A stretch of 64,000 nt of DNA, taken from the NCBI GenBank assembly GCA_964350315.1, contig CAYGJD010000004.1:73805-137804 (forward strand), in the 5' to 3' direction. The position numbers and the translations under genes were made by a program. A model generated the notes under the pieces. The model had not been told where the DNA came from, did not search any database, and worked only from the letters and a program-made list of their open reading frames with translations. Numbering within the stretch: position 1 is the first letter of the stretch; each line of letters begins with the position of its first letter. Shown piece after piece: positions 1-8,921 of this stretch. Source of the stretch: JAJZEO01 sp964350315 (GTDB lineage Bacteria > Chlamydiota > Chlamydiia > Chlamydiales > 2-12-FULL-49-11).

Positions 1-1
1 T

Positions 2-424
2 ACTTGCTCCATTTTTGTAGCGCTTTTAAATCCAGAACTTCTTGAAAGAGACCGTTATAAAATCGTTGTTTCAACCTCTACTCTTGAAGACACACAAACA
101 GGCGTTCCTCATCGTGATTCTCACCCTTCTTTACGCGGTCTATTTACCGCTTCTGCGGAATTTGAAAATCAACTCTTCACAACGTATTCACACAATCATG
201 GGGATCAGTTAGTTGTCTCTTACTATGACACGACAGCTTTGAAATGTGCAAAAATTTTCTCCTGTTCCATTCAAACTCCCCCTGTTTTTTTTACCGTTTC
301 ACTAAAAGCAAAAGAAACCGGAGGGTTTAGGTTAGAAGAACTTAGGCAGCTAGATACTCGTAAGGAATACTTGGCTGAAGCAGCCAGAATAATTACACTC
401 ATAAATACGACAGATTCAATCTAG
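2..424 (+). CDS. C-terminal part of an unrecognised protein
   Basis: An open reading frame enters from the left edge of the window without a start and ends at TAG (422-424), giving about 140 residues. It has no low complexity, no obvious membrane segment and no family motif that I recognise. It contains a stretch with several His and Asp residues (around PHRDSHPSLRG) and, later, SHNHGDQLV. It converges on gcsH with only 6 bases between the two stops. In C. trachomatis the gcsH neighbour is nqrE, and this is clearly not an Nqr subunit. Function unknown; the rest of the gene lies outside the window. Confidence 0.65.
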   Translation, partial: TCSIFVALLNPELLERDRYKIVVSTSTLEDTQTGVPHRDSHPSLRGLFTASAEFENQLFTTYSHNHGDQLVVSYYDTTALKCAKIFSCSIQTPPVFFTVSLKAKETGGFRLEELRQLDTRKEYLAEAARIITLINTTDSI

Positions 425-430
425 GCAGAA

Positions 431-775
431 TCACTTGTGATCTGAAAGAGATTGATACTCATCTTCGCTTTCAAATTCAATCTCATAAAGCCATCCCTCG
501 CCATAGGGATCTTTATGAACCAATTCCGGCGAATGCAAAAGCTTTTCATTGATCGCGACAACTTTCCCAGAAATAGGCGAATAAGTATCTGCTGCCGCCT
601 TAACTGACTCTAATATGGCCACTTCATCACCAATTTTAAAAACTTGGCCAACTTTTGGAAGCTTTACAAAGACAACATTATCAAGTTCAACAGCAGCTCT
701 TTTCGTAAGACCAACTCTTGCTCTATTCTTATCTTTTTCTTTTAACAACCACTCATTTGAATCAGTAACCTTCAT
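431..775 (-). CDS. gcsH: Glycine cleavage system H protein (lipoyl carrier)
   Basis: This 114-residue lipoyl-domain protein has the classical lipoylation motif LESVKAAADTYSPISG. The lysine at about residue 59 is the predicted lipoyl attachment site. Length and fold fit GcvH/GcsH. The start is supported by a TAGGAG ribosome site 7-8 bases upstream of the ATG. No P, T or L glycine-cleavage subunits are visible here, so the protein may be a lipoyl carrier outside a complete glycine cleavage complex, as has been suggested for Chlamydia; that is inference. The lipoate ligase lplA lies about 7 kb away on the same strand and is the likely partner. The next gene upstream (stop at 786) is 11 bases away, suggesting co-transcription. 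Confidence 0.9.
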   Translation of the reverse strand: MKVTDSNEWLLKEKDKNRARVGLTKRAAVELDNVVFVKLPKVGQVFKIGDEVAILESVKAAADTYSPISGKVVAINEKLLHSPELVHKDPYGEGWLYEIEFESEDEYQSLSDHK

Positions 776-785
776 CTACACACTC

Positions 786-1427
786 CTAATCAACCAACTG
801 CATTCGCGCCCATAACGCTGGACATATTTTAAGTTTGAAATCAACCTCACTAAGAGGAAAATGTCCTGGCGAACCAGAAGATCTATGCACTCTACATGCA
901 AAGCCAATTTTACGCACTTGATCTGGATTGTAACCAAACAAAGAAATTTCTGGAATGGTTATTTCCATATCTATACATTTGCCTTTAAGCACGCTCCTCA
1001 CAGTAAAACTCTCAAACGGCGCAGGATCGTGCCGGTCATCACTCTTGAAACGCGTGATTTCAGCAGCTTGTACACCATCTACCTCTTTCGGTAGAAAGAC
1101 AAAATGGTGGCAATATTTATGAATCACAGAGGATGTTGCATTCGAACGCGTATCGATGAACACTTCAATACCATCTCCTTTTTCAACATCAGGAAAAAAG
1201 GATCCTCCAAACTTTGAATCGACACGTAAAAAAAGCTTAATCCCCTCTAATGACCAACAAATACCAAGCGCATAAAATGGATCTTCAGCAAGAAGAGTTG
1301 CAACACTTGGAATTAAATAAGGAGCTTTGATCCCTTTTTCAAAAGAAACTCCCTCCCCTTTTACGACATCAAAAAGAGGTTCAACCATACTCATCACATC
1401 TACTGGCGGAAACTTTCTTAAATCCAC
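786..1427 (-). CDS. Conserved protein with CBM9-like / carbohydrate-binding-like fold
   Basis: A 213-residue soluble protein with no signal peptide. The central stretch GDGIEVFIDTRSN resembles the core strand of CBM9-like and DOMON-type beta-sandwich domains, where a D-x-(V/I)-E-V-F-I-D pattern is typical. Further beta-rich sequence follows. I infer a CBM9-like fold, but the ligand is unknown and no catalytic residues are apparent. It lies directly upstream of gcsH on the same strand, where C. trachomatis also has a conserved hypothetical gene, so it is probably a conserved chlamydial protein. Confidence in the coding call is high; the fold assignment is tentative. Confidence 0.7.
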   Translation of the reverse strand: MDLRKFPPVDVMSMVEPLFDVVKGEGVSFEKGIKAPYLIPSVATLLAEDPFYALGICWSLEGIKLFLRVDSKFGGSFFPDVEKGDGIEVFIDTRSNATSSVIHKYCHHFVFLPKEVDGVQAAEITRFKSDDRHDPAPFESFTVRSVLKGKCIDMEITIPEISLFGYNPDQVRKIGFACRVHRSSGSPGHFPLSEVDFKLKICPALWARMQLVD

Positions 1428-1507
1428 ATATCTTCCTAGATTAACACTATTATCGATAGTGCAATTTCAAACCTTCACCCTCAAGATCTAGCACATTCAA
1501 CGCTCAA

Positions 1508-3871
1508 CTACAGTTGATCATCCTCATCTATTTCTACTTCTGCAACAGGAATAAAAAGCGCTTTACTCTCTATAGATCTATCAAGAAACTTAGAAAGCAT
1601 ATTTTGTCTTGCTTCATTAGAAAGAAACTTTCTTCCTTCACGCATACGTTTTTCCATAGGCGTTGTATCAATATAACTATCTAATACCTGGAAGAAACTA
1701 ACCCCACTATCATGCTCAACATTGACATCAGACCAGCTAGAGGCTCGCATTTCAAATAACGATTCCTCAAAATTTTGGTGCGATAGATTACGTGTAATGC
1801 TCTCTTCTAGTCGTACAGGAAACCAAGACTCATCTAGAGAAGGCAGTTCTTGCAAGTGGTCTTTAGAAAGCATGTAATCTTTCTGTGATTTTTCAACAAA
1901 AAGACCATTTTTTGCATCTTCTAATCGTTGTTTCATATAAGAAACCATTCTATGCTCAGCCGCAAATTCAAGCCGTTTATCAACAGATTCAAATGTTGTA
2001 GGATCTTTATTTTCAAACCTCTCAATTTCAGATAGAATAGCATTAAATGCTATCTCCTTCAGCCGTGGCAATTGAAGATCATACCCTTCTTTAAAACGTC
2101 CATTCGTATATTCATTACGTAATTTTTCACCTAAAATTTTATCTAAAACTCCAGATTTTTTAGCTTTTTCAAATGTCATTACATAAAACTCTCGATCCCT
2201 ATCAATCACACGTATTGAATGGAATTTATCATTATCTTCTGTATAACAAGAAAGCTTAACTGCACTTTCAACATCAGCTTCTTCAGCTGATTCATGTCGA
2301 AGAGGCGCTGATTCTAGAAGATGCAAAACTGTTTTGTGATCAGCAAGAGTGTTCAAGACATTTCCAGACTTGACAAGTGGAATCGCTATCTCTTTTGTTG
2401 TCCTCTTTGCTCGTGCAAGAGTTTCTCGTATCATCTCTTTGTGCTCATCAATAATATTTGATCGAACGAACGCATCAATTCTAGCCCTGTCTTTTTCATT
2501 AAGCTTTAAGATATACTCATGTTTATCTTCTTGAGAATCACCAGAATAAGACGATAAAAGAGGAAACTCTTCTACCAATCTACTCCAATTTGATTCATTC
2601 AACTGCCAAGAAAGTGAGTTCTTCAAACTCACATTTACAGCTATTTCTTCTCTAGTTTGTGTTGAGTAATCAACGATAAAGCGTTTTTCTAAAAATTCAG
2701 GTGAACGCGTCTTCATCTCTTCAATTGAATACAATCTAGAAGGCATATCGAGTAAATTGTCTCTCTCACCTATTGCATCTAAATAAATCTCAAACTTGAG
2801 CATGTCATCTATTGATTTGAAATTCACTGCGTCTGGTAATTTAAAATGATCAATTTTCGCAACTTTGTATGCATAATCAAAGTAACTTCTGTACAACTGT
2901 GAATCTACGAACACACCACTTCCAGCGTCATCCAACCAACGTCTTGTAATAAGCACTTTTTGCCATGCTTTTACAGCCTCGTCCTCAGAAAGATTCACTA
3001 GTGACAGCTGGCGCTGCATGAATCTACCAAACTCTTCCTTAGATACATTTTTATTTGGCTCTACAAGGCGCAGCCCCTTCATTAGATTCTCAACAAGCGA
3101 GGTTCTTGCTTCTATAAAACTTACTCGGTAACCTAATTTTTGGGCTTCTATAGCACCATTATGAAAAAAAAGAGCTGCCAGCTCAACAAATTTAGGCCCA
3201 AACCAATCGATCGCAGTCTTTGCATTGAATATCGCAAGGTCTGATGATTGTAAATACTGGTCAGCTTGAACTTTATTTCCATATTGATACTGTTGATAGA
3301 GCAGAATTTGTCTTAATATGCCTGGAGGAAATTTTTTCTGAGCAAGATAAAGCCTAGCAATAGCATCAAAAGACTTCTCATCCATCTTAGAATCAAGGGA
3401 CTTGAAATTTTCCCACTCATTATACATCCCAGCTTCTTTACCAAAGTGTTTCCATACAGAGACCGTTCCAATTACCTTCTGAGGATGTTCATAAGGCTTA
3501 TAAGCTTGAAACTTTTGAAATCGTTCCTCTAAATCACCCTTTAATTGATCTTCAAATCGATTATATAGCTCCTGAGCTATCCCCGTATCAATAATTTCAC
3601 TCTTAAGCGCACCATCATTGAATAAATTCGGATTACCTCTATTCTCAAACACCATCAAATCAGAGAGATCAGAAGAGATAAAACGAACAAGCTGCTTCAT
3701 TTCAAGTCCTGAGATTGAGGTCCCATCTACTGCTGTGCCATACTTCCAATCTTTATCCCTTGCTTGATGGTGTATCGAATTCGAAATGCCAAAAAACAGA
3801 AAACTGCAGATGACCATTACCGTTACAACCAAAAAGATCGATTTTTGATATTTCCTCACTAGACTCAACAT
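1508..3871 (-). CDS. Membrane-anchored PpiD/SurA-N-like periplasmic folding factor
   Basis: A 787-residue protein with a short cytoplasmic N terminus (MLSLVRKYQKS), one transmembrane segment at about residues 11-29, then a long, mostly helical, charged periplasmic region. The order 'short basic N terminus, TM anchor, A-V-D-G-x-x-I-S, helical domain' is that of PpiD-type proteins with a SurA_N domain, which help outer-membrane proteins fold at the inner membrane. I see no clear parvulin (PPIase) core, so a chaperone-only role is likely. The N-terminal AVDGTSISGLEM corresponds to the V-N-x-x-x-I-S motif of PpiD. It is transcribed leftward toward the CBM9-like gene and gcsH, with an 80-base gap. 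Confidence 0.6.
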   Translation of the reverse strand: MLSLVRKYQKSIFLVVTVMVICSFLFFGISNSIHHQARDKDWKYGTAVDGTSISGLEMKQLVRFISSDLSDLMVFENRGNPNLFNDGALKSEIIDTGIAQELYNRFEDQLKGDLEERFQKFQAYKPYEHPQKVIGTVSVWKHFGKEAGMYNEWENFKSLDSKMDEKSFDAIARLYLAQKKFPPGILRQILLYQQYQYGNKVQADQYLQSSDLAIFNAKTAIDWFGPKFVELAALFFHNGAIEAQKLGYRVSFIEARTSLVENLMKGLRLVEPNKNVSKEEFGRFMQRQLSLVNLSEDEAVKAWQKVLITRRWLDDAGSGVFVDSQLYRSYFDYAYKVAKIDHFKLPDAVNFKSIDDMLKFEIYLDAIGERDNLLDMPSRLYSIEEMKTRSPEFLEKRFIVDYSTQTREEIAVNVSLKNSLSWQLNESNWSRLVEEFPLLSSYSGDSQEDKHEYILKLNEKDRARIDAFVRSNIIDEHKEMIRETLARAKRTTKEIAIPLVKSGNVLNTLADHKTVLHLLESAPLRHESAEEADVESAVKLSCYTEDNDKFHSIRVIDRDREFYVMTFEKAKKSGVLDKILGEKLRNEYTNGRFKEGYDLQLPRLKEIAFNAILSEIERFENKDPTTFESVDKRLEFAAEHRMVSYMKQRLEDAKNGLFVEKSQKDYMLSKDHLQELPSLDESWFPVRLEESITRNLSHQNFEESLFEMRASSWSDVNVEHDSGVSFFQVLDSYIDTTPMEKRMREGRKFLSNEARQNMLSKFLDRSIESKALFIPVAEVEIDEDDQL

Positions 3872-4024
3872 AAGCTCAACTCACTTCAAAATGTATAAAA
3901 TTGGTTAAATATAGCAAAGAAAAGGCTTTACAGCAAGTAAATCAGCCACTTTTTATAATCCCTGACTATCAGTCACTTACGCGCGCCACTGAACATATAA
4001 CAAATAGGTCATTATATTTATAAG

Positions 4025-4054
4025 TTGATAATTAATAAAATTTTATGTTATAAT
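4025..4054 (+). promoter_or_regulatory. Predicted sigma-70/66-type promoter for the 4147 gene
   Basis: TTGATA (4025-4030) and TATAAT (4049-4054) are separated by 18 bases, close to the vegetative consensus. They lie about 90 bases upstream of the ATG at 4147 in an AT-rich, divergent intergenic region. The leader contains a perfect 14-base palindrome (CCTATATATATAGG, 4107-4120) and a strong AGGAGG ribosome site just before the start codon. Confidence 0.6.
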
Positions 4055-4146
4055 TTATAATTATGTGTAATTAAAGCTGTAGTTTCGTTAACTAAGCTTA
4101 ATAAAGCCTATATATATAGGTAGAAACACAAATTTAGGAGGACATT

Positions 4147-5079
4147 ATGGGATCAGTATCAGGAAGCAGCAACAACTCACCTATCGATGCTTTAAAGCAT
4201 TACTCTGCTCTGCACAGTGAAAAGGGAGGCAAAACCCTCCTTGGACTCGATAAAAAAGGTCAACTTGTTGCTGAAAAGGTCACAACGATCGATTTCATTA
4301 AAGCTTTTTTTGGCTTTGGTAAAGCTGTAAAATACACTCAGAAACACCAAAAAGAGCTTGTAATCGGCACTATTGCGCAAAAAATTGGCGTTGCAAATCT
4401 AAGTCCAGATGACAAAAAAGTTGCCATAACAGCACTAAAAACTCTTTTAAGACACTTGGAAACTCATGGACAACTAGAGGCAATTATAAAAAACCTTGAA
4501 AAACCAGAAGCACAACCCAACGCAGAGGCTGCAAAAAAAACCCGAACAAAGACTCCAGAAAAACCACAAGCTCAACCTAAAGTAAGCGCTCCTCAAGCAC
4601 AAAAGCCACCAGCAAGTCAACCAGCACCAACTCAATCGAAGCCAAAAGAAACTGTTAAAGGCGTCGCAAATCCCTCAGCTCTAGTGCGCATTGAAAAACA
4701 GGTTAGCCAAGCTCAGATTGATCAAGCAAGAGCTATGAGCATCCTTAAGCAAGGTAGCACAGGTCATGAGGTAGTTGATTTGAAATCGATCCCAGACAAC
4801 GCAAAAGCATGGCTACTCAAAACATGCACTAATATGTCTTATACAGAGAGTGAACTTTCACATTTTGAAGTCAATTTGGTGAGAGTTTCAAGCGATAGAA
4901 TGAACGTTGAAATAATCGATAAAAGAAGAACATCTGATTTTTCTCCTAATCCCACTTACCTCTTGAGGGGAAATAATATCGAAAAATTTCTGACTATGCT
5001 GAATCCAAAATCAGGGAGCGAAAGAGACCATAACGCGCTTTTGATTGCTGCGATTAGCCATATACTAAGAAAAAAATAG
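4147..5079 (+). CDS. Unrecognised lineage-specific protein with Pro/Ala/Gln/Lys-rich linker
   Basis: A 310-residue protein of no family I recognise. There are three parts. An N-terminal domain (about 1-115) contains a short hydrophobic patch (IDFIKAFFGFGKAV). A disordered linker rich in Pro, Ala, Gln and Lys spans about 118-180. A C-terminal domain (about 180-310) completes the protein. There is no signal peptide. AGGAGG lies 6 bases before the ATG and a good promoter lies further upstream. It is followed 36 bases later by another unknown gene (5116-6543) with a similar arrangement: short N-terminal domain, disordered middle, helical end. Globular domains joined by a disordered linker are common in chlamydial secreted effectors, but that role is inference only. 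Confidence 0.75.
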   Translation: MGSVSGSSNNSPIDALKHYSALHSEKGGKTLLGLDKKGQLVAEKVTTIDFIKAFFGFGKAVKYTQKHQKELVIGTIAQKIGVANLSPDDKKVAITALKTLLRHLETHGQLEAIIKNLEKPEAQPNAEAAKKTRTKTPEKPQAQPKVSAPQAQKPPASQPAPTQSKPKETVKGVANPSALVRIEKQVSQAQIDQARAMSILKQGSTGHEVVDLKSIPDNAKAWLLKTCTNMSYTESELSHFEVNLVRVSSDRMNVEIIDKRRTSDFSPNPTYLLRGNNIEKFLTMLNPKSGSERDHNALLIAAISHILRKK

Positions 5080-5115
5080 CATAAAATAATAATACTAACC
5101 TCTACGGAGAAGATT

Positions 5116-6543
5116 ATGGAAATTTCTACACAAGGACCAACTGTCAATAAAGATGCTCTTGGGGCATTGGCTGGCCTTTACGATAAAGTTCGTGTAAGCG
5201 AAGGCACGCTTGGATCCAAACATATTCGCCTCTACACTGATGATCAGGGTTATGCACTTGGTGAATTTTCTACATGGGAACTGATTAAAAATATCGTAGC
5301 ACAAGCTCTATCATTCTTATTTGACTTCGTTGCAGTTTCTGGAGATGGCGGAAAGTATAAACTAGACGGCGCACTAGTTGAAGATATAAATAAAATTGTA
5401 GCTTTAGTAAACGAAGATCGCAAAAAACTTGAAAGCCTTGACGAGAAGTTAGTTATAAAAGCATCAGCATCTTTGAACCGTTTATCTCAAAGTACAAATG
5501 ACACATATTTTGCAAGCGCGGCTACAGCACTAAAAGCTCTAGCTGTAATAAAATTTGGTAGCGAACAAGAGTACGAGATCAAGATTCGCGATCTGGAAGC
5601 CGAAGATACAGACGCAAGAAACTCTAGGTCGAGTTCCCCTGCTAGCTCAGACCGTTCTTCTCCTTTAAGCTTCATCCTTGTAAATGGTTATGATGAGACT
5701 CCGAGTCCAACATCAGGGTCTACCGACTCAGGATTTAGCAGTCTTGTTGAAAGAGAAAGCCCAAACACTCCAACAGAACAACGTCCTTCATTCTTGGAAA
5801 TGCTTGCTTCTACTCCTGCTGCATTCCCAAGAAAAAGAACTCCTGCTGACAACATGAATAGAAACCATTTAACAGTTCTAGGTCATAATGGAGTTGGAAG
5901 AAATGATGATGCGCTAGACTATCTTCTCACTGACAAAGATAGAATCAATCGTGCTAATCAAAATATCTTTTCTTTTTTAAATATTACAGATAGAGAGCAA
6001 GGTGAAATTTACGCAAAAGTCTCAGAACATAGATCTAGCACAAGAAGCAAACTAGAGACAGCAGAAAGAAATCTTCGATTGATCAACGATCAAGCAACCC
6101 TTGCAGAGAAAGCAAAAGCAACTGTAAGGATAGGTGCGTTATCTGAATCAAAGAGAAAACTTTCTATTGAAATAGCAGCTCTTAAAGCCGAGCTTAAAAA
6201 AACAGATCATGAAATATTTGGGGAAATTGAGATCGCTTCTCTCGAAAGAAAAAGAGAGACCTTTGATCAAAAAATTGCTTCTAGAGAGATGACTCAGGAT
6301 CAGTATGGTGCATTTTGCCACAATCTTGCCGTATTAATGTTGCTTTCAGGACAAGATGAAGAAAATCTCAATGATCATATTAAGTCTTATCACTTAGAGG
6401 CACTTTTTAAAACTCCTTATAGAGAAACAACCTCACTTGAACATGCAAAAATAGCTTTTGCTACGGCTACAGCATTTTCAAAAGATTTCGTAGATCATTT
6501 AAATAGAAAAATGAAAGAGATACTAAATCTTTCTGGTTATTAA
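5116..6543 (+). CDS. Unrecognised lineage-specific protein with Ser-rich disordered middle and coiled coil
   Basis: A 475-residue protein without a recognised family. Residues 1-130 form a probable small domain with a hydrophobic stretch (LIKNIVAQALSFLFDFVAV). Residues about 165-245 are Ser/Thr/Pro-rich and probably disordered. Residues about 285-390 are strongly helical and charged, likely coiled coil. The start has a GGAGAAG ribosome site. It is the second gene of a probable two-gene unit with the 4147 gene. Both have a predicted hydrophobic helix after a short alpha/beta segment containing 'L-D/Y-x-x-x-G', so they could be remote relatives, but I cannot establish homology by eye. Its 3' end overlaps the proS stop by 4 bases, tail to tail. 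Confidence 0.75.
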   Translation: MEISTQGPTVNKDALGALAGLYDKVRVSEGTLGSKHIRLYTDDQGYALGEFSTWELIKNIVAQALSFLFDFVAVSGDGGKYKLDGALVEDINKIVALVNEDRKKLESLDEKLVIKASASLNRLSQSTNDTYFASAATALKALAVIKFGSEQEYEIKIRDLEAEDTDARNSRSSSPASSDRSSPLSFILVNGYDETPSPTSGSTDSGFSSLVERESPNTPTEQRPSFLEMLASTPAAFPRKRTPADNMNRNHLTVLGHNGVGRNDDALDYLLTDKDRINRANQNIFSFLNITDREQGEIYAKVSEHRSSTRSKLETAERNLRLINDQATLAEKAKATVRIGALSESKRKLSIEIAALKAELKKTDHEIFGEIEIASLERKRETFDQKIASREMTQDQYGAFCHNLAVLMLLSGQDEENLNDHIKSYHLEALFKTPYRETTSLEHAKIAFATATAFSKDFVDHLNRKMKEILNLSGY

Positions 6544-8036
6544 TAGGATTTAGCAAAAATGGCGTCTTGTGCCTTTTCACGTTTTGTGAAGAGGCATGAG
6601 GCTCCCTTTTCTTTTTGTGAAAAAGGAATACATCTGATTGTCACGCCGTGATCTTTTTGAATCTTATCTTCAAGCGCTTTATCTCCATTATAGGGAGCAC
6701 AGACAAAGCGGTTCTGACCCCCCTCTTCTTTAAAAGCGTCAACAAAATCTACCATTGAATCAACTTCAATGAGATTTGCATCTCTATACGTAAGAGCTTG
6801 TTCATATAACTCATTGTGGACTTGATCTAGCAAAGATACAATCTGAACCTTCAACTTGTCTCTTGCAATTTCAATGCGTTCTTTTTTTGCCTTTGTACGT
6901 AAGAAAACAAGAACTTTTCCGCTTTCAATATCGCGAGGTCCGACTTCAATACGAATTGGATAACCCTTCTTCACAGCATCCCAACTCTTCTCCCCTGCTC
7001 TTTCTTCTCTATCATCAACAAATACTCGTAAGTCAGATCCGTAGTAGGTCAATTCACTTAGTTCTTCTTCCAATTTTTGGCAATATTGCAGAGTTTTTGG
7101 TCTATCTTCATCTTTCATTACAAACGGAATGATCACGACGTGTTGCGATGCTATACGAGGTGGCAGACGAATTCCGTCGTCATCTCCATGCACCATAATA
7201 ACAGCACCGATCATCCTAGTTGTCGTTCCCCAAGAAGTTGTGTGGACAAATTGATGATTCCCGTCAGTGTCGAGGTATTTTATATCTGAGGCTTGAGCAA
7301 AATTTGTTCCCATGTAATGTGAGGTTCCCATCTGAAGAGCCTTTCCATCTTGCATCATCGCTTCGAACGTATACGTGTTTTTTGCGCCAGGAAAGCGCTC
7401 CCCTTCTGACTTTTCTCCCCGAATAACAGGTATCGCTAAAAATTCTTCAGAAAACGAGGCGTAAACTTCAAGCATGACTTTTGCATAGGCATTCGCTTCT
7501 TCGCCGGTTGCATGAGCAGTATGCCCTTCTTGCCATAGAAATTCAGCAGTACGCAAAAAAAGACGCGGGCGCATTTCCCATCGAACAACATTACACCATT
7601 GATTAATCTTCATCGGAAGATCTCTATGAGAAGCAATCCATTTTGAAAAAGATGCTCCAATGATCATCTCTGAGGTTGGCCGAACAACAAGTGGTTCTTC
7701 AAGCAAAGAATCAGGAACAAGCTTCCCTTCTTTATTTTTCACAAGACGAGTATGAGTAACAACAGCTGTTTCAGTTGCAAACCCTTCAATGTGGTTAGCC
7801 TCTTTTTCTAAAAATGAAAGGGGGATAAAAAGAGGGAAGTAGGCATTTTTCACGCCCAATTTTTTAAATTTTGCATCCATGATGCGCTGCATATTCTCCC
7901 AAAGAGCATAACCATTTGGCTTGATAATCATGCACCCTCTAACTGGGGCATGCTCAGCTAAGTCTGCAACTCTAATCGCTTCTTGGTACCATGCAGGAAA
8001 ATCTTCATTTCTTGTCGGAGTAATTGCTGTTTTCAT
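6540..8036 (-). CDS. proS: Prolyl-tRNA synthetase, archaeal/eukaryotic type
   Basis: This cytoplasmic class II synthetase of about 498 residues charges tRNA-Pro. The layout is that of the archaeal/eukaryotic-like form: a compact N terminus (KPNGYALWENMQRIMD), class II motif 2 region (NVVRWEMRPRLFLRTAEFLW), motif 3 (LPPRIASQHVVI), an anticodon domain, and a C-terminal extension ending in the Ser-Tyr terminus characteristic of this form. It lacks the editing insertion of the longer bacterial form. The ATG at 8036 is preferred over an in-frame TTG two codons upstream. C. trachomatis proS, as I remember it, is the longer bacterial type, so this gene may be a replacement by horizontal transfer. 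Confidence 0.92.
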   Translation of the reverse strand: MKTAITPTRNEDFPAWYQEAIRVADLAEHAPVRGCMIIKPNGYALWENMQRIMDAKFKKLGVKNAYFPLFIPLSFLEKEANHIEGFATETAVVTHTRLVKNKEGKLVPDSLLEEPLVVRPTSEMIIGASFSKWIASHRDLPMKINQWCNVVRWEMRPRLFLRTAEFLWQEGHTAHATGEEANAYAKVMLEVYASFSEEFLAIPVIRGEKSEGERFPGAKNTYTFEAMMQDGKALQMGTSHYMGTNFAQASDIKYLDTDGNHQFVHTTSWGTTTRMIGAVIMVHGDDDGIRLPPRIASQHVVIIPFVMKDEDRPKTLQYCQKLEEELSELTYYGSDLRVFVDDREERAGEKSWDAVKKGYPIRIEVGPRDIESGKVLVFLRTKAKKERIEIARDKLKVQIVSLLDQVHNELYEQALTYRDANLIEVDSMVDFVDAFKEEGGQNRFVCAPYNGDKALEDKIQKDHGVTIRCIPFSQKEKGASCLFTKREKAQDAIFAKSY

Positions 8037-8069
8037 GCGCAAGAATATAGCAGAGCTGGGGAATAATGC

Positions 8070-8807
8070 TCAACCCTCTTTTAAGGAACAAGGCTGACTA
8101 CAACTCTCTTTATTCATCAGCTCTTTTTTTAATTCTTTTTTTAAAGCCTCTCTTGCATCCGAGAATTCAGATTGAGTGGGATTATTTAGAAAAAAATAGG
8201 TGTGCAACTTCATAGCTTCAGTGACTAAGGTGTTGTCTGGTAGGATTTTTTCTATAAAATCAAACGATGGGGCTGCTATAGAAATACTCCCTTGATGTAA
8301 AAAGGCATTTCTCTTTCTTCTTTGTGCTGCTCCCGCTATTTTTTTCCCATCAATCATCACATCATATTTAGTCGGCTTAGCAAAACAAAAATATTTCGCA
8401 TACTTATCTAAGGAAACTGGATCGTGGGGCAAAAGAGAAAGAGACGACTCTGAGTTCAATACATTTTTTACAGCTAATAAAACGGCATCATTGATGAACT
8501 TATAGTTTTTCATGATGTCGGCAGAATACCCAGGATGATTTGCTGGAACTATCGCAGAAAAAGCTAAATCCCAAAGATGAAATAAAACACCTCCCCCAGT
8601 AGGCCTTCTCGCTAAATCTAAAGCATCTGTATGTTTAAAAAGCTCTGATGGCTTCATAAAATATCCGTAAGTCGCTGATGGTTTTTCCCATTCATAGAAA
8701 TGAAGAATTGGGTCGTCATCAGGGGCAATTAAATTCAAAAAATGTTCATCTTTTTCCATGTTTTCTTTTGCGCTTGATTTCTTTTGCTCAACGACTTTCC
8801 ACTTCAT
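8070..8807 (-). CDS. lplA: Lipoate-protein ligase A family protein
   Basis: A 245-residue BPL/LplA/LipB-fold enzyme that attaches lipoate to carrier lysines. Visible motifs are ARRPTGGGVLFH (about 66-77), the lipoyl-AMP binding loop, and KYDVMIDGKKIAGAAQRR (about 147-164), in which the lysine before I-A-G (K156) matches the catalytic lysine of LplA. HQGSISI follows as in the family. The lipoyl carrier gcsH is nearby on the same strand. It sits divergently from clpC, matching the lplA-clpC adjacency of Chlamydia. The C-terminal accessory domain of E. coli LplA is absent, as is common in short forms. Confidence 0.88.
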   Translation of the reverse strand: MKWKVVEQKKSSAKENMEKDEHFLNLIAPDDDPILHFYEWEKPSATYGYFMKPSELFKHTDALDLARRPTGGGVLFHLWDLAFSAIVPANHPGYSADIMKNYKFINDAVLLAVKNVLNSESSLSLLPHDPVSLDKYAKYFCFAKPTKYDVMIDGKKIAGAAQRRKRNAFLHQGSISIAAPSFDFIEKILPDNTLVTEAMKLHTYFFLNNPTQSEFSDAREALKKELKKELMNKESCSQPCSLKEG

Positions 8808-8921
8808 TTATGAACCTTTCAAAATATTTGTTACGAAAAACACTTGTGCATTGTTCGCAGATAATTTACAAGAAAGAATAGTGAGAGTACAATAAAGAAA
8901 TAAAAAAAGTGAAGGATCGCA

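Noticed and set aside
1445..1461. CACTAT-TATCG-ATAGTG inverted repeat between the 1508 gene and the CBM9-like gene
   Set aside because: Only six pairs, no T-run on either strand; too weak to call as a terminator or operator.
8808..8921. CIRCE heat-shock operator before clpC
   Set aside because: No TTAGCACTC-N9-GAGTGCTAA inverted repeat or close variant is present there or before htpG.
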